Assembly (NCBI GenBank): GCA_030686995.1
Contig: CM060704.1
Span: 113,830,042-113,894,041, forward strand
Reading direction: 5' to 3'
DNA: 64,000 nt
DNA from: Artemisia argyi
Taxonomy: Eukaryota; Streptophyta; Magnoliopsida; Asterales; Asteraceae
Shown here: piece after piece, positions 34,454-47,436 of the stretch
Numbering within the stretch: position 1 is the first letter of the stretch
Layout of the letters: each line of letters starts with the position of its first letter
Notes under the pieces: generated by a model
What the model saw: the letters and a program-made list of their open reading frames with translations, nothing else
Told to the model about the DNA's origin: nothing
Databases searched by the model: none
Made by a program: the position numbers and the translations under genes

Positions 34454-36391
34454 ATGGCAAATGAAGATCTCTCTAACCTTAGAATCACTAGGAGTCGTAG
34501 TTCCGTAAGAAATCTTGTTTTGCCATATGCAAAACCTGAAAGGGAAATGCATAGGCTAAAGCAATCTCTCCCAACACCCGAACCATCTGGCATGGCCATC
34601 AACTTTGATGAGGCTCTTTTTGAAGAAGATTCAGATAATTACCTCATGCCCTCTAGCCCCCAATCCAACCACAATATGAGCACCCCCGAAACTCCAACCC
34701 TTAAGCGCCTTAAGGACTATTCTTCCCCGAACCCTCGCGGCTTCTCAAATGCCATTGTTTTCCCAAACGAATGCACCGATGAGGTCTTGCGTGCAAACGA
34801 TGTTTGGCTTGTCCAAAGTGTATGCAAGTTTCGTGGACTACAAACCGATGACCCAATTCAACATATTAGGGATTTCTTGAAGATAATGGACACCCTCCAT
34901 ACGGACGGGGCCACTAGGAACACGTCCCGGTTACGATTCTTTCCCTTCACTCTTTATGAAAAAGCCAAGGAGTGGTATGATAAACTTCCCTCCAAGTCTA
35001 TTTTTATATGGGAGCAACTTATATCCAAGTTTTATGAGAAGTTCTTCCCAGCAGGGAAAACCTCAGCATTTAGGGATAGGATCCTCCGTTTCCGAAAGGG
35101 AAAGGACGAACCCATCTATAAATCTTGGATTAGATTCAAGGATCTAATAAGACAAGTCCCCCATCATTGCATAGAACTTTGGCTCCTGGTCCAAATCTTC
35201 TACGACAATGTCTCCCCAAACGACCAGAACGGAATCAGTAATTCAGGAAAAGGGAAAATAGCTAATCTAAGAGCCGAGGAAGGGTGGAATAGGATTGAGG
35301 AATATGCTCAAGACCAGGATGATACTTGGGATGAACCCGATTCGACTATGAGCATATCCGAAATCACACAAACACCCTCGGATCGGCTGAGGAAAATTCA
35401 CGAAAAGGTGTTATACCTTGCAGGGTCGCGAACAACTAAACAACTTTCAAATCCTTACTTGATCTGCGACTACTGTGGGGGCCCGCACGAAGTAGAAAAA
35501 TGCGGAGGAGAAATCACTACCGAACATGCGTGTTTGTCGGGACATGACATCTACGATGACCCATCCCTTTTGCCTTTTTACCAAAACGATGATTATACCC
35601 TTTGGGGGAATCTGGTAAAAAGAAAAGAAGGAGAGGAAGGCCCTGACTTCAAAATCAGGAGCACTTTTGAGGATGACCTTGGACACTTTACTCAGGAAAA
35701 AGGATTACAATTGAAGGGGCTTGATGGGCTCATCACTGAACAACAGAATGATATGGAAAAGTGGTTCAAAAAGCTTAATGCCACCCTTGATGGCCATAAC
35801 AGGCCCCCAGTAAGCCAAAAAGATCCATTGCTCGCGGTTACTACTCGAGCTGGAACAACAACCAAGGACCCTCCTTATCCGAGCCAACATCCTGTCGCCG
35901 TTGAGCCAAATAATCCCCACGAGGAGGAAGGTAATGTGAGCAACGAGGCTCCCGAACAACCTCCTCTGATGACCCCATCTCAACCAACTCCGCCTAACCA
36001 ACCTGTGAGAATCCCATTTCCATCCCGCCTAAAAAATCAGAAGATTGAAAACGATAATAAGAGATTCTTGTCGTATCTAAAAGATTCAGTGGTCACCATA
36101 CCCCTCCTTGATGCTTGCTATCACATGCCCAAGTATAGCTCATACTTCAAAAGATTGCTTGCCAACCGAAAGAAACTCGAGGGTCTTATGACTCTGGGAG
36201 AAGAATGTTCGGTGGTGACCCAACGAGGGCTACCAAAAAAGGTAGACGACCCAGGCATCTTCACTTTGCCCTATTCCATAGGATCTCTATCGATAAAGAA
36301 TGCTCTTGCCGATTTAGGGGCAAGCATCAACCTCATGCCCTACTCCATGTTCCTCAAACTAGGATACTCCGGACTAAAACCAACCCGTATG
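34454..36391 (+). pseudogene. Gag and first part of protease (element 3), cut by insertion
   Basis: Opens at ATG 34454. Residues 1-95 are low complexity. The gag capsid-type core spans about 115-270 (for example LRFFPFTLYEKAKEWYDKLP). A CDYCGGPHEVEKC knuckle (CX2CX3HX4C, the same spacing as element 1) is at about 337-349. A long linker leads to the protease start ADLGASINLMPYSMF (about 619-633), where D-L-G-A is an acceptable active site. The frame is then interrupted at 36392 by the chromovirus LTR. The matching continuation begins at 44024 in the same phase once one GTATG duplication is discounted. Compared with element 1, the gag linkers differ strongly while the UTRs are nearly identical. 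Confidence 0.85.
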
Positions 36392-37377
36392 TGTCACAAC
36401 TTGTAATTTCAGGTCCTTTTTCAAACGTTGAAATTTCATAATTCATCTCGGAAAGTTACTATTCATTTCTACTATTCACTATTACTATTCATTTCTGAAA
36501 TTTTTATTTCATATTCTCGTAAGTTAAAGTATTTTAATGATAATGCGAGAGTTTGACACTCGTCGGATCATTTCTGCAAAAATCACGAAGCCGTGTCCGA
36601 GATTTACTTTTGGGTTTAAACGTCGTTCCAGCATCCCGATATGTCCATAAAACACTATAAACGATAGAAATATGATTTTCTCTCATTTTACGACAATTCT
36701 GAAAGTTTTGGAATTTTACGTTTTCCAGTTCAGCGTTTTACGCGTTTTAGACCCGCGTTTCCAGTTTTAACAGTGTTTAACCAACCCGATGGAACTTACC
36801 ATCCATTTTATATTTTATTATGGAGTATTTTGACAAGTTTAGTCATTCTTTCAAGTTTCATATTTTTACGATACCCGGATTTACGTTTCGCGGCTTAACA
36901 ATTTATGTTTAGCGATTATCGGAACTAAAACTGACTCCGTAAATGAGATAATAACCAAACTTCCCACAAACTCTTCCTATTTTTACATGTGCTGCCCCCC
37001 TTGTCTTCCACTTGACCATATATTTACCAAATTGCCATTGAAATTAGATATTTTGTACATAAACACATTCAACATGCATTTAATCATATTTAGAAATCAA
37101 AGTCAAGGTTTTCTCTCTTTTTCTTCCTTCCTATTCAAGACCAAACTAGAACAACATCAGGAATCCATGGATTTTCCAAGATCAGGTCATTTTCTAGTTC
37201 CTTTAGTGATCCTTGTTTGAGTTTTGAAATAAAAACTCAAGGTTTTATAAGTTTTCATCTCCAAAGCTCACTAATCTTTCAAAGTAAGTTGTCAAACTCT
37301 TTTTCTTAATTTCTTCAAGTTATTTTCATGATTATATGATTTCCATACAAGATTTCATGCATATACTAGTTATACCA

Positions 37378-37450
<73 letters not shown>

Positions 37451-39302
37451 TAGAAATAGAAACCCTTGTTAGATCTAATTGATTGATGATGTTTAAGAAC
37501 CCATGACACCTTAAGAAGGTGTATGGTAGGAATAGACTAGATTTGTGGTGATTGGAAGTGATTTGGGTGGATTAGAAACTAGTTTAGAACATTAGAAATG
37601 GATTTGGAACATGTTTATAAACCTACTGTCCCAAAATGTAAATTCTGGAAAACTCAGTAACTCAGGGGAGATTTTCAACCAAAGATTTAGAAAATAACGA
37701 AACTTTTGGCGAAAGAACGGATTAAAACGAGTTTATAACGAAGGAGATATGATTTTTGCTAGTTTAATGACGAAAACTATTTTTCTGAAAATTATATGCT
37801 GTTGGACGCTTTTCGTTGGACAAACTGAGGCGTTAGACGTAATCTAGAGAAGCCGAGTTATCAAAAATATATTAGTACATACTAAGACGAATCCGTGGAT
37901 ATAAAGAACGAAGAAAATGAACTTATAACGACAAAGATATTCACGTTTCAATATCGGCAAAACTATATATATTTTGACAGCTTTTTAACTAGAAATAATA
38001 ATAATACTACTTCTACGTACTAAATCCTAGATTTCCTAGAAATACTACCAAAGTGCCAAATTCATAACTAATGAAGTACTAGTGATTACAAGCTTATTTT
38101 TACGACTATTAGACGTTACTTCAAGGTTTTCAAAGCAAGGAATATAACACTAACATTCTATATACGATATATTACGACAAGATTTTACAAGTCTAGTTAA
38201 GACTTACTTTTCCTAAGTATGAAATATATTCTACTATGACTATAACTAGTATTTTCAAGTTATGAGTGGTATAGGTATCATGTGCATGCATATTCATTAC
38301 ATCATTTCATGATCTAAAGTAGATCATATTCATTCATTTAGGTTGCGGCTAACATTCGCGCCTTATTGTCCCTATCATTTCACATCCTTGTATCATCATT
38401 TCGAGGTGAGTCATAGCCCCACTTTTACGTGTTTAATTTCTTTATAAACTCTTTGGGGGAGATACATGCTTAAATACTTGTTTTATACTTTTATACGTTT
38501 TGAATTACTTCTGGGGAAGAATACGTTGCTTTAATTATTTTTGTACATGCCAAAGTATTAAATGCCTTACATTGCTTAAGTTGCCTTATTACCACGTCTT
38601 GACAAGTCCCCTTTATTATCATGGACCGTTAATTAAATTACGAGCGAGAGTGAGTGAATAGATCTATTGAGGGCGACTCCTCCATCCGTGTTTGGGTTGC
38701 TCCAATGGAATTACGGATGCATTTCATGTCTAATATCTTTAGAGTGTCTGGTAAACACTCATTTGGGGCCAAGTAACGTCTAGCTTCGGGGTCATGAGCT
38801 TAAGAGCCAATGTAAATTTTATTACTGAAATCTTATTACTTTACTTTTTACTTATGGCTAATGTACATACGATTAAAGTTATATACTGATGGTTTTTATA
38901 AACCTTATTACTAACTTTATTACTGAATTACGATGCCTTTGCTGGGAAATCTTCATTCATATGCATTACATTTTTTTCACAAGACTCTATGAACTCACCA
39001 ACTTCGTGTTGACACTTTAGCATGTATTTTCAGATATTAAGCAATGGCACGCTACTGGAGGCTTTGGCAGGGCATGGCATGGTCATAGAAGACTCTGATT
39101 TTTCATTTGGGGACCATTTTAAACTATATTAAGGGCTTACTTCCGCACTACTTTTAATAATGTAAATTCAACATTTTTTATTAAACTATTTTATTCTAAA
39201 TGATTGAAGTGAAAACATTTTTGTACTTGTGTTGTGATATCAATTGAGTTACACCCCAGCTGCATGTATGCTTCCGCTGGACCCGATTTTGGGGGTGTGA
39301 CA
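36392..39302 (+). repeat. 5' LTR of the chromovirus (2911 bp)
   Basis: About 800 bp longer than its partner. The extra part (about 36772-37667) contains the TA microsatellite at 37380-37447. The rest is nearly identical to 41910-44018. Confidence 0.9.
37380..37447. repeat. TA microsatellite
   Basis: About 68 bp of (TA)n within the chromovirus 5' LTR. Confidence 0.9.
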
Positions 39303-39304
39303 GA

Positions 39305-39317
39305 TTGGTATCAGAGC
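39305..39317 (+). other. Chromovirus primer binding site
   Basis: TTGGTATCAGAGC, two bases after the LTR end, the standard initiator-Met tRNA type site. Confidence 0.85.
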
Positions 39318-41439
39318 TTTGGCTATAGCGAACTAAGTGTTTTTAAAACCTAGACTATAGCTACTTTCACGAAAACTTAACCCTATGACCGTCACGTGCC
39401 TGCCTGCCAAGCTGAAGCCTCATTTGTGGTTAGTTGCTGACTTAGGTGATGAGATTTGTGTCTCATTATCTAGTATATTATATTCATTTATTCTAATTGA
39501 TTACTATAATTGTCTTTCGTATAAGCATGTTCGTGTATCATATATGTCACCGCATTATGTTTTCCTTGCATAGTTTCATCACTTGACCTCGAGTTTGGTC
39601 ACTTGCCTTTGTCTTTCAGAACGTCTTGGTATTTGTGAAGGACATAGTCTTAGTATAACTGAGCTGAGTATTTCAAAATTCATGGAACCTCGGTGGAATA
39701 TAGACTGGTCATTTATATTCAACCCGGGATAGTGAGATATAGGCTGACCACCTATGTCTGACTCAGAAATGAATTTTGCAACACTGAGAATGGGTATAAT
39801 AAAATTTTGTCTGGAATAAATTCTCAACTCATTTTCCAAATGTTTCATTTATGTGTGTGCATACCCTCGTTGTCAAAACATTCATACTTTTCATCACTTC
39901 GTGAACCGCCGATTGGAAGCACGTCAACTGGTTATTTCATCTCATGAATCTTAACCTTTATGCACGATACACTTATATCACAATATTTTCTTTTATCACA
40001 ATATCATTTTGTCGCAGTTGTCACAGTCTTTTCCCTTCTCACCATCACTATCATTCCCTTTCCCATCCCTATTTATATAAGGAATTAGGTGACACTCTAT
40101 AGATTCCTATGCCACTCATCACTCACTACTCCCTATATTGATAAGTGGATATTATCAATGACCTCCCTAGGAAAGACTTTCCATACCATCTATAAGGAGA
40201 ATCCCTCGGTACATTAAGACCATTCAAAACTAAATAGAAATCTCAAGATATCACAAAACAATTCGAACCACTATCACTGGCCTGATCACCAAAATTCTAT
40301 CATCTAGAAAGTATTGGCTTGACTGAATTACAAGATTAGTTTAGATACGAGTGCTCACTAAGCAACACCATAGAGATAAATCCAACCTCTTAACCGAGAC
40401 TATAGATTGAACATGTCCTCACCAGTAGACTTTATCCAAACATGTTAGACACCTATGCCTTTGTGCAGACATACATACCTGACTATTTTATCCTCTTAAT
40501 ACTTTCACTTTTAAATGGATTTTTCTCCAAACTACAGTTATACAAAACATATATCTTGTAAGAAATACTTTTCTGAGACACTTATTTTGATAAGCAAATT
40601 CCTTTTGGTTAATCCTTTACATAACTATTGAATTGTTAGGAAATTTTAAACATCAATCTTCGGTAAAACATATTATCCATCTTATATTGAAAACTGTCCT
40701 ATCTTTCATAACTATTAAATTTTGAAACATCAAGAAAAAAATGTTACTTAAAAAGCCATTTGCTTAAAGTTGTAAATTTATTTATTCAAGGAAGGTTTAT
40801 GAACAAAACACACAATCTCAAAACAAACTTTGAAAATCAATCACTATATTACATCACTTATACATTTAGGAGTTTGTGATTTGATGACATAGAGCTTGGG
40901 GAAAATCTTAGTAATGGAGACTAAGCATCATAGGTGGAGAAAGACCCAATTCATGACATTCCTGCGGAGGAATCACAACCTTATCCTAATCCTAATCTAT
41001 TATTTTCAACAACACCCTTTGACGGACTTAACCTTGTAAGTTTTCCACAAGATTCATGATATCCATTTCAATTATTCCTAATAGAGGAATTTGATTCACC
41101 TCAAACTCCTAGCGATTATATTAAGATTCCTTTGGAACCACACCACCTATCATCTGCCGACCAATGGTCAGAAATTAGAGAACGATTCAGACATAGGGAG
41201 ATATGCGCATAGCATGAGTGATTGACTCTAGAAATGGTTGGACTAACCATTTACCATAAACCAAATTCAGTTGCAACCATAGTTACCACACGAGCTTAGA
41301 GACTACATCATTTGGAGCACTCTATGGTTGAAGTGCCAACATCCATTGACGGAGTGAAATTTGGAAAAGCCCAACTCACTAGTCCCGCAAGCATTCATGA
41401 AATAACTTGGAATTTCCTACAAATCAAGAATCAGTTACA
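39318..41439 (+). other. Decayed interior of the chromovirus
   Basis: No recognisable gag, protease or reverse transcriptase. Most of the usual 5 kb of coding sequence is gone and the remainder is scrambled. Confidence 0.5.
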
Positions 41440-41909
41440 TGTTCGATAAATTGTAAATCCTTAGAATTTCAAGTTGGTGGCAGGGTTATGTTGAAAGATT
41501 CTGCTTAGGAAAGGCATGTTACCATTCAGAAAATTCAGAAAGTTAAACCCGATATACACTGGACTATTTAATATTTTAGACAAAGTAGGCCTAGTGGCCA
41601 TCAGACTTGAGCCTTGTTAGAGAACACTAGGTTACACAAACATGTCTCATGTTTTCCAAATCTCAAGAAATGACTTTCAGATCGGTCACTCATGATTCCA
41701 TTGGAAGGAATCCAACCAATGACAAACCTATACCTTGTAGGAGAACCAATAGAAACCAGGGACTGTAAGGTCGAACGGTTGAAGCGAAGTCGAGTTCCTA
41801 TCGTGAAAGTTCGTTGGAATTCTCAAATATTATCATCTTTTCACCAATACCACCCTAGAGACCAACACAAACTGAACTTTGGGACGAAGTTCCTTTTAGA
41901 GGGGAAGAA
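41440..41909 (+). pseudogene. End of chromovirus pol with chromodomain remnant
   Basis: A broken frame with several stops. LEFQVGGRVMLK near 41480 corresponds to the integrase C-terminal region. From 41692 the text reads IPLEGIQ, then ETRDCKVERLKRSRVPIVKV and RWNS, the typical final chromodomain part of Tekay-type chromoviruses. Chromodomains guide integration to marked chromatin. The polypurine tract follows directly. Confidence 0.7.
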
Positions 41910-44018
41910 TGTCACAACTTGTAATTTCAGGTCCTTTTTCAAACGTTAAAATTTCATAATTCATCTCGGAAAGTTACTATGTATTTCTACTATTCACTAT
42001 TACTATTCATTTTCACTATTCATTTCCAAAATTTTTATTTCATATTCTCGTAAGTTAAACTATTTTAATGATAATCCGAGAGTTTGACACTCGTCGGATC
42101 ATTTCTGCAAAAATCACGAAGCCGTGTCCGAGATTTACTTTTGGGTTTAAACGTCGTTCCAGCATCCCGATATGTCCATAAAACACTATAAACGATAGAA
42201 ATATGATTTTCTCTCATTTTACGACAATTCTGAAAGTTTTGGAATTTTACGTTTTCCAGTTCAGCGTTTTACGCGTTTTAGACCCGCGTTTTCTGAAAAT
42301 TACGCGTTTTAGACCCGCGTTTTAGACCCGCGTTTTAGACCCGCGTTTTCAACCAAAGATTTAGAAAATAATTTCAAAAACGAAACTTTTGGCGAAAGAA
42401 CGGATTAAAACGAGTTTATAACGAAGGAGATATGATTTTTGCAAGTTTAATGAGGAAAAGTATTTTTCTGAAAATTATATGCTGTTGGACGATTTTCGTT
42501 GGACAAACCGAGGCGTTAGACGTAATCTAGAGAAGCCGAGTTATCAAAAATATATTAGTACATACTAAGACGAATCCGTGGATATAAAGAACGAAGAAAA
42601 TGAACTTATAACGACAAAGATATTCACGTTTCAATATCGGCAAAACTATATATATTTTGACAGCTTTTTAACTAGAAATAATAATAATACTACTTCTACG
42701 TACTAAATCCTAGATTTCCTAGAAATACTACCAAAGTGCCAAATTCATAACTAATGAAGTACTAGTGATTACAAGCTTATTTTTACGATTATTAGACGTT
42801 ACTTCAAGGTTTTCAAAGCAAGGAATATAACACTAACATTCTATATACGATATATTACGACAAGATTTTACAAGTCTAGTTAAGACTTACTTTTCTTAAG
42901 TATGGAATATATTCTACTATGACTATAACTAGTATTTTCAAGTTATGAGTGGTATATGTATCATGTGCATGCATATTCATTACATCATTTCATGATCTAA
43001 AGTAGATCATATTCATTCATTTAGGTTGCGGCTAACATTCGCGCCTTATTGTCCCTATCATTTCACATCCTTGTATCATCATTTCGAGGTGAGTCATAGC
43101 CCCACTTTTACTTGTTTAATTTCTTTATAAACTCTTTGGGGGAGATACATGCTTAAATACTTGTTTTATTCTTTTATACGTTTTGAATTACTTCTGGGGA
43201 AGAATACGTTGCTTTAATTATTTTTGTACATGCCAAAGTATTAAATGCCTTACATTGCTTAAGTTGCCTTATTACCACGTCTTGACAAGTCCCCTTTATT
43301 ATCATGGACCGTTAATTAAAGTACGAGCGAGAGTGAGTGAATAGATCTATTGAGGGTGACTCCTCTATCCGTGTTTGGGTTGCTCCAATGGAATTACGGA
43401 TGCATTTCATGTCTAATATCTTTAGAGTGTCTGGTAAACACTCATTTGGGGCCAAGTAACGTCTAGCTTCGGGGTCATGAGCTTAAGAGCCAATGTAAAT
43501 TTTATTACTGAAATCTTATTACTTTACTTTTTACTTATGGCTAATGTACATACGATTAAAGTTATATACTGATGGTTTTTATAAACCTTATTACTAACTT
43601 TATTACTGAATTACGATGCCTTTGCATCAACTTTATTACTGAATTACGATGCCTTTGCTGGGAAATCTTCATTCATATGCATTACATTCTTTTCACAAGA
43701 CTCTATGAACTCACCAACTTCATGTTGACACTTTAGCATGTATTTTCAGGTATTAAGCAACGGCACGCTACTGGAGGCTTTGGCAGGGCATGGCATGGTC
43801 ATAGAAGACTCTGATTTTTCATTTGGGGACCGTTTTAAACTATTTTAAGGGCCTACTTCCGCACTACTTTTAACAATGTAAATTCAACATTTTTGATTAA
43901 AGTATTTTATTCTAAATGATTGAAGTGAAAACATTTTTGTACTTGTGTTGTGATATCAATTGAGTTACACCCCAGCTGCATGTATGCTTCCGCTGGACCC
44001 GATTTTGGGGGTGTGACA
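41910..44018 (+). repeat. 3' LTR of the chromovirus (2109 bp)
   Basis: Lacks about 840 bp present in the 5' LTR. At the junction (42280-42345) a 13-bp unit GCGTTTTAGACCC is repeated about four times. A further tandem duplication of about 37 bp is at 43595-43656. Confidence 0.9.
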
Positions 44019-44023
44019 GTATG

Positions 44024-47000
44024 AACATCCAACTAACCGATAGGTCGGTCAAATATCCCTTGGGGATATGCGAGAATGTGCTAGATAAAGTAGGAAAGTT
44101 CAAATTTCTGGTTGAATTCGTGATCTTGGAAATGGAGGAGGATGACCTGGTGCCCATCATCTTAGGGAGACCCTTTCTTGCCACCGCTCGTGCAGGTATC
44201 GATGTTCATGATGGCAAGTTAACCTTACGAGTAGGGGCCGATAGCTTGACCTTTGATATTAAAGACACTATGAATCTATCTCTTTAAGCAGCTAACCGGC
44301 TCTATTTCATCGGAGAGGTCGATGAATTAACTGATTTCATTGACAACTGTGCTGATGAACAAATCGAAGAGGGCTGGTTGCGGGATGAGGTTTTCCTCCT
44401 CATAATGGAGAAGGAGAAGACGGAGGGCGCTAGCGCAGTCTCCTTCTACCCCAGACAAGAGGCCAATGAACCGATCGAACTTTGTAAACCCAAAAACAAG
44501 CTAAAGCCCTCCATTATCGAACCACCCAAGCTAGAACTTAAAGAACTTCCAAACCACTTGGAATATGCTTTCCTCCATGGAGAGGATCAACTGCCAGTGA
44601 TCATAAATTCTTCCATTGAACATGGGCAAAAGGATAAACTCTTAGGAATTTTAAAGAAATATAAGGGAGTCCTTGCATGGAGTGTAGCCGACATTAAAGG
44701 GATTGACTTAACCTTCTGCACGCATAAGATTCTTATGGAGGAAGACTATAAACCATCCGTGCAACCCCAGAGGTGGGTAAATCCCAACATTAAGGAGGTG
44801 GTGAAAAAGGAAGTTATCAAACTCTTGGATGTAGGGTTGATATACCCAATTTCGGATAGCCCGTGGGTTAGTCCTGTACAGGTTGTACCAAAGAAAGGAG
44901 GGATCACTGTGGTGAAAAATGAAAACGGTGAGATGGTACCCCAGAGAACGGTTACTGGTTGGTGGGTATGCATTGATTATAGAAAGCTCAATGATGCCAC
45001 CAGAAAGGATCACTTTCCCCTCCCGTTCATTGACCAAATGTTGGAGAGATTAGCCGGACACAAGTACTACTGTTTCGTGGATGGATTCTCAGGATATTTC
45101 CAAATCCCCATAGCCCCTGAGGACCAAGAAAAATCCACATTTACTTGCTCTTATGGAACATTCGCCTATAAGAGAATGCCTTTTGGGCTATGTAACGCTC
45201 CCGTCACTTTTCAGCGATGTATGACCGCAATCTTTCACGAGTTAATGGAAGAAAGCATGGAAGTTTTCATGGACGATTTCTCGGTCTTCGGGGACTCTTT
45301 CGATCGCTGTCTCGCTAACCTTGAAAAAATGCTCAAACATTGCGAGGAGACCAACTTGGTCCTAAATTGGGAGAAATGCCATTTTATGGTAAAAGAAGGG
45401 ATTGTGCTAGGGTATAAGGTCTCAGGAAATGGGATTGAGGTGGACCAAGCAAAGGTTGAAGCTATATCTAAGCTACCTTATCCCACTACTGTCAAGGCAA
45501 TACGTAGCTTCTTGGATCATACAGGGTTCTACAGGAAGTTCATTAAGGACTTCTCTAAAATAGCTCGGCCAATGACTCAATTGCTTGTAAAGGATGCCCC
45601 TTCGATTTCTCTCAAGAATGCAAGGATGCATTCAATCTCCTGAAAAAAGAACTCACACAAGCCTCAATCGTGGTTAAACGTAACTGGGAATTACCTTTCG
45701 AGATCATGTGTGACGCTAGCGACTATGCTGTTGGAGCAGTATTAGGCCAAAGGTTTAACAAAAAATTCCAACCAATATACTACGCTAGCAAAACTATGAA
45801 TCCCGCTCAAGAGAACTATTCTACCACCGAAAAAGAACTATTAGCCGTGGTGTTCGCTTTTGACAAATTCTGCCAAAATCTTGTCCTTTAAAAAATGGTC
45901 GTTTTTACTGATCATTCGGCTCTTCGATACCTTTTTGCTAAGCAAGACGCTAAACCACGACTAATTCGGTGGATCTTGTTGTTACAAGAATTCGATGTTA
46001 AAATTCATGATAAAAAGGGGGCAGAGAACTTAGCTGCTGATCATCTCTCTCGTCTTGAGAATCCCCTCCTTAGTGAACCTGACAAGAGTGAGATTCGGGA
46101 CTCATTTCCTGACGAACTGCTTATTTCAATAACAGATTTTGAGCCATGGTATGCTGATTATGCTAATTATCTTGCAAGCAGACTCGTTCCGGAACACATG
46201 ACTAGACACGAAAGGAAAAGGTTCTTCACCCAACTAAAATACTACTTCTTGGACGAACCCTTCTTATTCCGAAGATGTCCTGATCAAGTAATCATGCGCT
46301 GTGTTTCGAGAAAAAAGCCAATGAAGATTATGAAAGAATGTCATTCGGGCCCTTCTGGGGGCCATCATGGAATAAACACCACCGCACGAAGAATTTTCGA
46401 TGCAGGATTCTATTGGCCTACAATATTTCGTGATGTGAAAGGGATGATACATGCATGCGATGCATGTCAACGAGCCGGGAATATATCGAGAAGAGATGAA
46501 GCGCCTTAAAATTTTATACAAGTTTGCGAGGTTTTTGATGTTTGGGGAATAGATTTCATGGGACCCTTTCCATCTTTAGGGGGGAACGAATACATATTAG
46601 TGGCCATTGATTATGTTTCAAAATGGGTGGAGGCACAAGCCCTTAGGACCAACTATGCTAGGGTAGTCATTCATTTTTTGAAAAAGCTGTTTGCTAGGTT
46701 CGGCATTCCTAAAGCTCTCATTAGTGATAGGGGAACCCAGTTTTGCAACGCGCAAATGGAAATGTTCGTGAAAAGATATGGAGTCTCCCACCGGTTCTCC
46801 ACCGCTTATCACCCGCAAACCAACGGTCAAGTTGAAAACACCAACAGGGCGATTAAGAGAATATTGGAAAAGACGGTCAATCAGAACAAAAAGGATTGGT
46901 CATTTAAACTAGATGAGGCCTTATGGGCATTCCGAACGGCCTACAAGATACCTATAGGAACGACCCCGTTCCGCATGGTTTATGGCAAGGCGTGTCACCT

Positions 47001-47436
47001 TCCAGTAGAACTTGAACACAAGGCTTATTAGGCACTTAAGGCATGTAATTTGGATTATACGGTCGCTGGGACGAATAGGTTCTTACAACTCCATGAGCTT
47101 GATGAATTAAGGCTAGAAGCGTATGAATCCTCCGTTACATATAAAGAAAGGGCAAAAAGATGGCATGACCAACGAATTAAGAAACCTAAGGAGTTCTCAG
47201 AAGGGGACAAAGTTCTTTTGTATAATTCCCGGTTAAGGTTATTTCCCGGGAAACTTAAGTCTAGATGGTATGGACCCTTTACGGTGAAAAGCTCCTCTAA
47301 AGCGGGCGCTGTTGTGTTAATGGACGATGAAAATAGAGAATTCACTGTGAATATACAACGCGTAAAACATTATCAAGAAAATGGTAATGAAATGATCAGT
47401 GAGGAGGATGTAACATTCGATGAAGAGGTCACGTAA
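44024..47436 (+). pseudogene. Protease end, reverse transcriptase, RNase H and integrase (element 3)
   Basis: Continues gag-protease after the insertion. The protease end has PIILGRPFLATARA. TAA at 44285-44287 interrupts, then the reverse transcriptase has VCIDYRKLNDATRKDHFPLP and the catalytic FMDD (EVFMDDFSVF). A one-base deletion at about 45597-45601 shifts the frame. RNase H follows with CDASD, TEKELLAV and FTDHSAL. The integrase has a His-His zinc region ending CDAC and acidic residues in [16 protein letters not shown] and QVENTNR. In-frame stops occur at 45889-45891, 46507-46509 and 47029-47031 (TAG, likely a former Trp). The frame ends at 47436. These enzymes would copy and integrate the element and possibly its gag-only relatives. 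Confidence 0.88.

Larger units (their letters stand above)
36392..44018 (+). mobile_element. Chromovirus-type (Tekay-like) retrotransposon, internally decayed
   Basis: A 7.6-kb element starting TGTCACAAC and ending GTGTGACA, flanked by GTATG on both sides (36387-36391, 44019-44023). It has long LTRs, a Met-type primer site, a polypurine tract GAGGGGAAGA (41899-41908) and only remnants of the end of pol. The 2.6-kb interior has no intact frame. Very long LTRs plus a chromodomain remnant fit the Tekay/Del group. Confidence 0.85.
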
